Origin: Rhizobium sophorae
GTDB taxonomy: Bacteria; Pseudomonadota; Alphaproteobacteria; Rhizobiales; Rhizobiaceae
Assembly (NCBI RefSeq): GCF_013087515.1
Contig: NZ_JABFCN010000002.1
Location: 1 to 64,000 of the forward strand
Length of the DNA: 64,000 nt
Reading direction: 5' to 3'
The notes below the pieces were generated by a model that was given only the letters and a program-made list of their open reading frames with translations, did not search any database and was not told where the DNA came from. A program made the position numbers and the translations under genes. This document shows positions 62,407 to 64,000 of this stretch, one piece after another; positions within the stretch are counted from its first letter, which is position 1, and each line of letters starts with the position of its first letter.

Positions 62407-63300
62407 ATGCGAACAGTCAAAACCAAAACACTCGAAATTGCTTATTTTGAACACGGCTCGCCCGACGGTTGGCCTGTGGTGCTGAGCCATGGATTCCCGT
62501 ACGACATCCACGCCTATGATGAGGTGGCCCCTCGCCTAGCGGAAGCGGGAGCGCGGGTGATCGTCCCGTACCTGCGCGGCTTTGGTCCAACGCGCTTCCG
62601 GTCCAGCTCCACGATGCGCAGCGGTCAGCAGGCCGCTCTCGGCAAGGATGTCATCGACTTGCTCGACGCTCTTGATATCGAGAAGGCCGTTCTCGCCGGC
62701 TATGATTGGGGCGGCCTTGCTTCATGCGTTGCATCGGCACTGTGGCCCGATCGAGTGGCCGGCCTGGTCTCCTATGCGGGCTACGACGTGATCGACGTGA
62801 ACCGGCTCGGCCACGCCTACCAGCCCAGCCTGGAACAGGCTGTCTGGTACCAACATTTGTTTCAGCACGAGCGCGGCCGCGAGTGCTTGGCTCTCCACCG
62901 CCGGGATTTGTGCAGGATCCTCTGGAAGCAGTGGTCGCCGACCTGGGCGTTTGACGACGCGACGTTTGACCGGACAGCGGCCTCTTTCGACAATCCGGAC
63001 TTCGTCGATGTCGTCATCCACTCCTATCGCTTCGACTTCGGGAACGCAGTGGGAGATCCCGCTCTGGCTGATCTGGAAACGCGGTTGGCCGAAAAGCCAC
63101 CCATAACCGTCCCCGCGATCACTATCGACGGGACGCAAGATCCGTTAAAGCCCGGCGGAACGGCTGATCATGCCCCGATGTTCAAAGCACGACACGAGCA
63201 TCGAGTGGTCGGGTGCGGACATAATCTGCCCTGGGAGGCGCCACATGATTTCGCCGACGCTACAACAACAGTTCAAGGTTGGTGCGGTTTCGCGTCCTAG
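62407..63300 (+). CDS. Alpha/beta hydrolase, epoxide-hydrolase-like
   Basis: 297 residues from ATG 62407 (GAGG six bases upstream). The oxyanion segment is VVLSHGFPYDIHAYDEVAP, the nucleophile elbow is VLAGYDWGGLASCVASALWP with Asp as nucleophile, and the histidine lies in VVGCGHNLPWEAPHDF. An aspartate nucleophile points to epoxide hydrolases or dehalogenases, not esterases. A cap domain is in the middle. It probably belongs to the same degradative unit as the M20 enzyme. Substrate unknown. Confidence 0.88.
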   Translation: MRTVKTKTLEIAYFEHGSPDGWPVVLSHGFPYDIHAYDEVAPRLAEAGARVIVPYLRGFGPTRFRSSSTMRSGQQAALGKDVIDLLDALDIEKAVLAGYDWGGLASCVASALWPDRVAGLVSYAGYDVIDVNRLGHAYQPSLEQAVWYQHLFQHERGRECLALHRRDLCRILWKQWSPTWAFDDATFDRTAASFDNPDFVDVVIHSYRFDFGNAVGDPALADLETRLAEKPPITVPAITIDGTQDPLKPGGTADHAPMFKARHEHRVVGCGHNLPWEAPHDFADATTTVQGWCGFAS

Positions 63301-63376
63301 AGGCCGCAATCGGTTCGTTGGACTTGGAGCCGCACCGATTGCCGATCCGTGGGCGTGGCGCTCCTTTCGTATCCGT

Positions 63377-64000
63377 CTAGAGGCCGGGCCACATTCCTCC
63401 ATCAGGCCGCAGATTAGCCCCGGTGATATAGCTCGCACGCGGGCTCGCGAGGAAGGCGACAGCATCGGCAATTTCTTCCACTGTGCCAACCCGCCCAATT
63501 GGCACTTGCGCGAACATTGGCAGTGCGACCCTTTCGACTTCGGGCCATGGTGCATCTGGCGCAAGCCCTTGCGTAAGGGCCGCCTTGCGGAACGCTTCAT
63601 CAAGACTGGCGCTGTGAATCGTTCCGGGCGAGACTGTATTCGCCGTAATGCCTTCATGCGCTACCGCCTTTGCCAACGAGGCGGTCATTGCAATCATCGC
63701 CGCCTTTGCTGCGGCGTAGTCCGGCTTTTTGGACGGAGGCATCATACCCGCGAGGCTCGAGATGTTTATAATCCTTCCCCACTTCGCAGCCCGCATGTTG
63801 GGCAGCAAGTGAGATGTCATCCTCACGGCAGCTAGCACATTCCGGTCATATCCGCTGACCCACGTCTCGGTTCGCGTCGTCGACCAGTCCTCCGATTGAC
63901 CGGAGCCGCCGGCATTGTTGATGAGGATTTCTACAGGTCCGACGAGAGTCTGCGCTTCATTGACAAGGTGCTCGACCTCGTCGTCTTTCGTCAAATCACC
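63377..64000 (-). CDS. SDR family oxidoreductase, partial at the window edge
   Basis: At least 205 residues; the N-terminus and glycine-rich nucleotide motif lie beyond the window. Visible motifs are EILINNAGGSGQSEDWSTTR, the catalytic serine in IINISSLAGMMPPSKKP, DYAAAKAA with the Tyr-Lys pair, ANTVSPGTIHSASL and SYITGANLRPDGGMWPGL at the end. It is an NAD(P)-dependent oxidoreductase of the FabG-like group. It converges with the epoxide-hydrolase-like gene, 76 bases away. Confidence 0.9.
   Translation of the reverse strand, partial: GDLTKDDEVEHLVNEAQTLVGPVEILINNAGGSGQSEDWSTTRTETWVSGYDRNVLAAVRMTSHLLPNMRAAKWGRIINISSLAGMMPPSKKPDYAAAKAAMIAMTASLAKAVAHEGITANTVSPGTIHSASLDEAFRKAALTQGLAPDAPWPEVERVALPMFAQVPIGRVGTVEEIADAVAFLASPRASYITGANLRPDGGMWPGL

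Noticed and set aside
1..64000. CRISPR arrays, rRNA, tRNA genes or a replication origin
   Set aside because: Reading for regular direct repeats, cloverleaf-like segments and repABC-type genes gave no candidate. A short tRNA could be missed without a covariance search.

Overview
The window looks like accessory DNA, plausibly megaplasmid or genomic-island DNA, from a Rhizobiaceae-type alphaproteobacterium (Rhizobium, Sinorhizobium or Agrobacterium group). The reasons are high GC, several HWE-family histidine kinases, an EcfG-like sigma factor, DUF982, DUF3618, DUF892 and CsbD stress proteins, a class III adenylate cyclase with TPRs, an IS66 remnant and many LysR/GntR/AraC catabolic modules. No rRNA, tRNA, CRISPR array or replication origin was seen. 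The assignment rests on remembered family distribution, not on a search.

Layout. 1-6.9 kb: a degraded relic, an adenylate cyclase, and an ABC exporter operon (ATPase, FtsX-type permease, AttH/CrtC lipocalin-like protein). 6.9-11.9 kb: a formaldehyde-dehydrogenase-like alcohol dehydrogenase, a LOV-domain HWE histidine kinase, a frameshifted second HWE kinase, CsbD and a small secreted protein. 12.0-21.1 kb: four co-directional, mostly overlapping genes that each carry a glycosyltransferase domain. Three are fused to other enzymes: UDP-galactopyranose mutase, Gfo/Idh/MocA plus a medium-chain dehydrogenase, and a glycoside hydrolase. 21.2-35 kb: a stress island with SDR, two DUF892 ferritin-like proteins, a third HWE kinase with response regulator, DUF982, DUF4142, another response regulator, an EcfG-like sigma factor, CGNR regulator/DMT transporter, a holin/DUF3618 membrane operon, a thioredoxin-reductase-like protein and AlkB. 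35-37 kb: DUF72 followed by LysR and cyclic-nucleotide-binding gene debris. 37.4-41.5 kb: a compact operon encoding a vWA protein, a Ser/Thr kinase with FHA-like tail, a PPP-type phosphatase and a zinc-ribbon membrane protein. 42-47 kb: IS66 remnant, a damaged HEPN/Toprim-like gene, an alpha/beta hydrolase and a frameshifted GH13 enzyme. 47-64 kb: small catabolic modules, each an enzyme set beside a TetR, AraC, LysR or GntR regulator, with several decayed members.

The strongest cross-cutting signal is a repeated promoter motif, GGAAC-N16/17-NGTT, the known consensus of alphaproteobacterial general-stress sigma factor EcfG. It lies upstream of at least thirteen genes or operons between 8 and 37.4 kb, in the correct orientation. 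These include the sigma factor itself and the vWA-kinase-phosphatase operon. This suggests that much of the region is one stress regulon. PhyR and NepR are not in the window, so the regulatory core must be elsewhere.

There are many pseudogenes. Several otherwise well-preserved genes carry a single-nucleotide frameshift (HWE kinase, DUF3618, GH13 twice, PfpI, class II aldolase). These could be real decay or sequencing error. Others are clear debris (SDR, LysR, cyclic-nucleotide-binding channel domain, dinB, GntR, tnpB).
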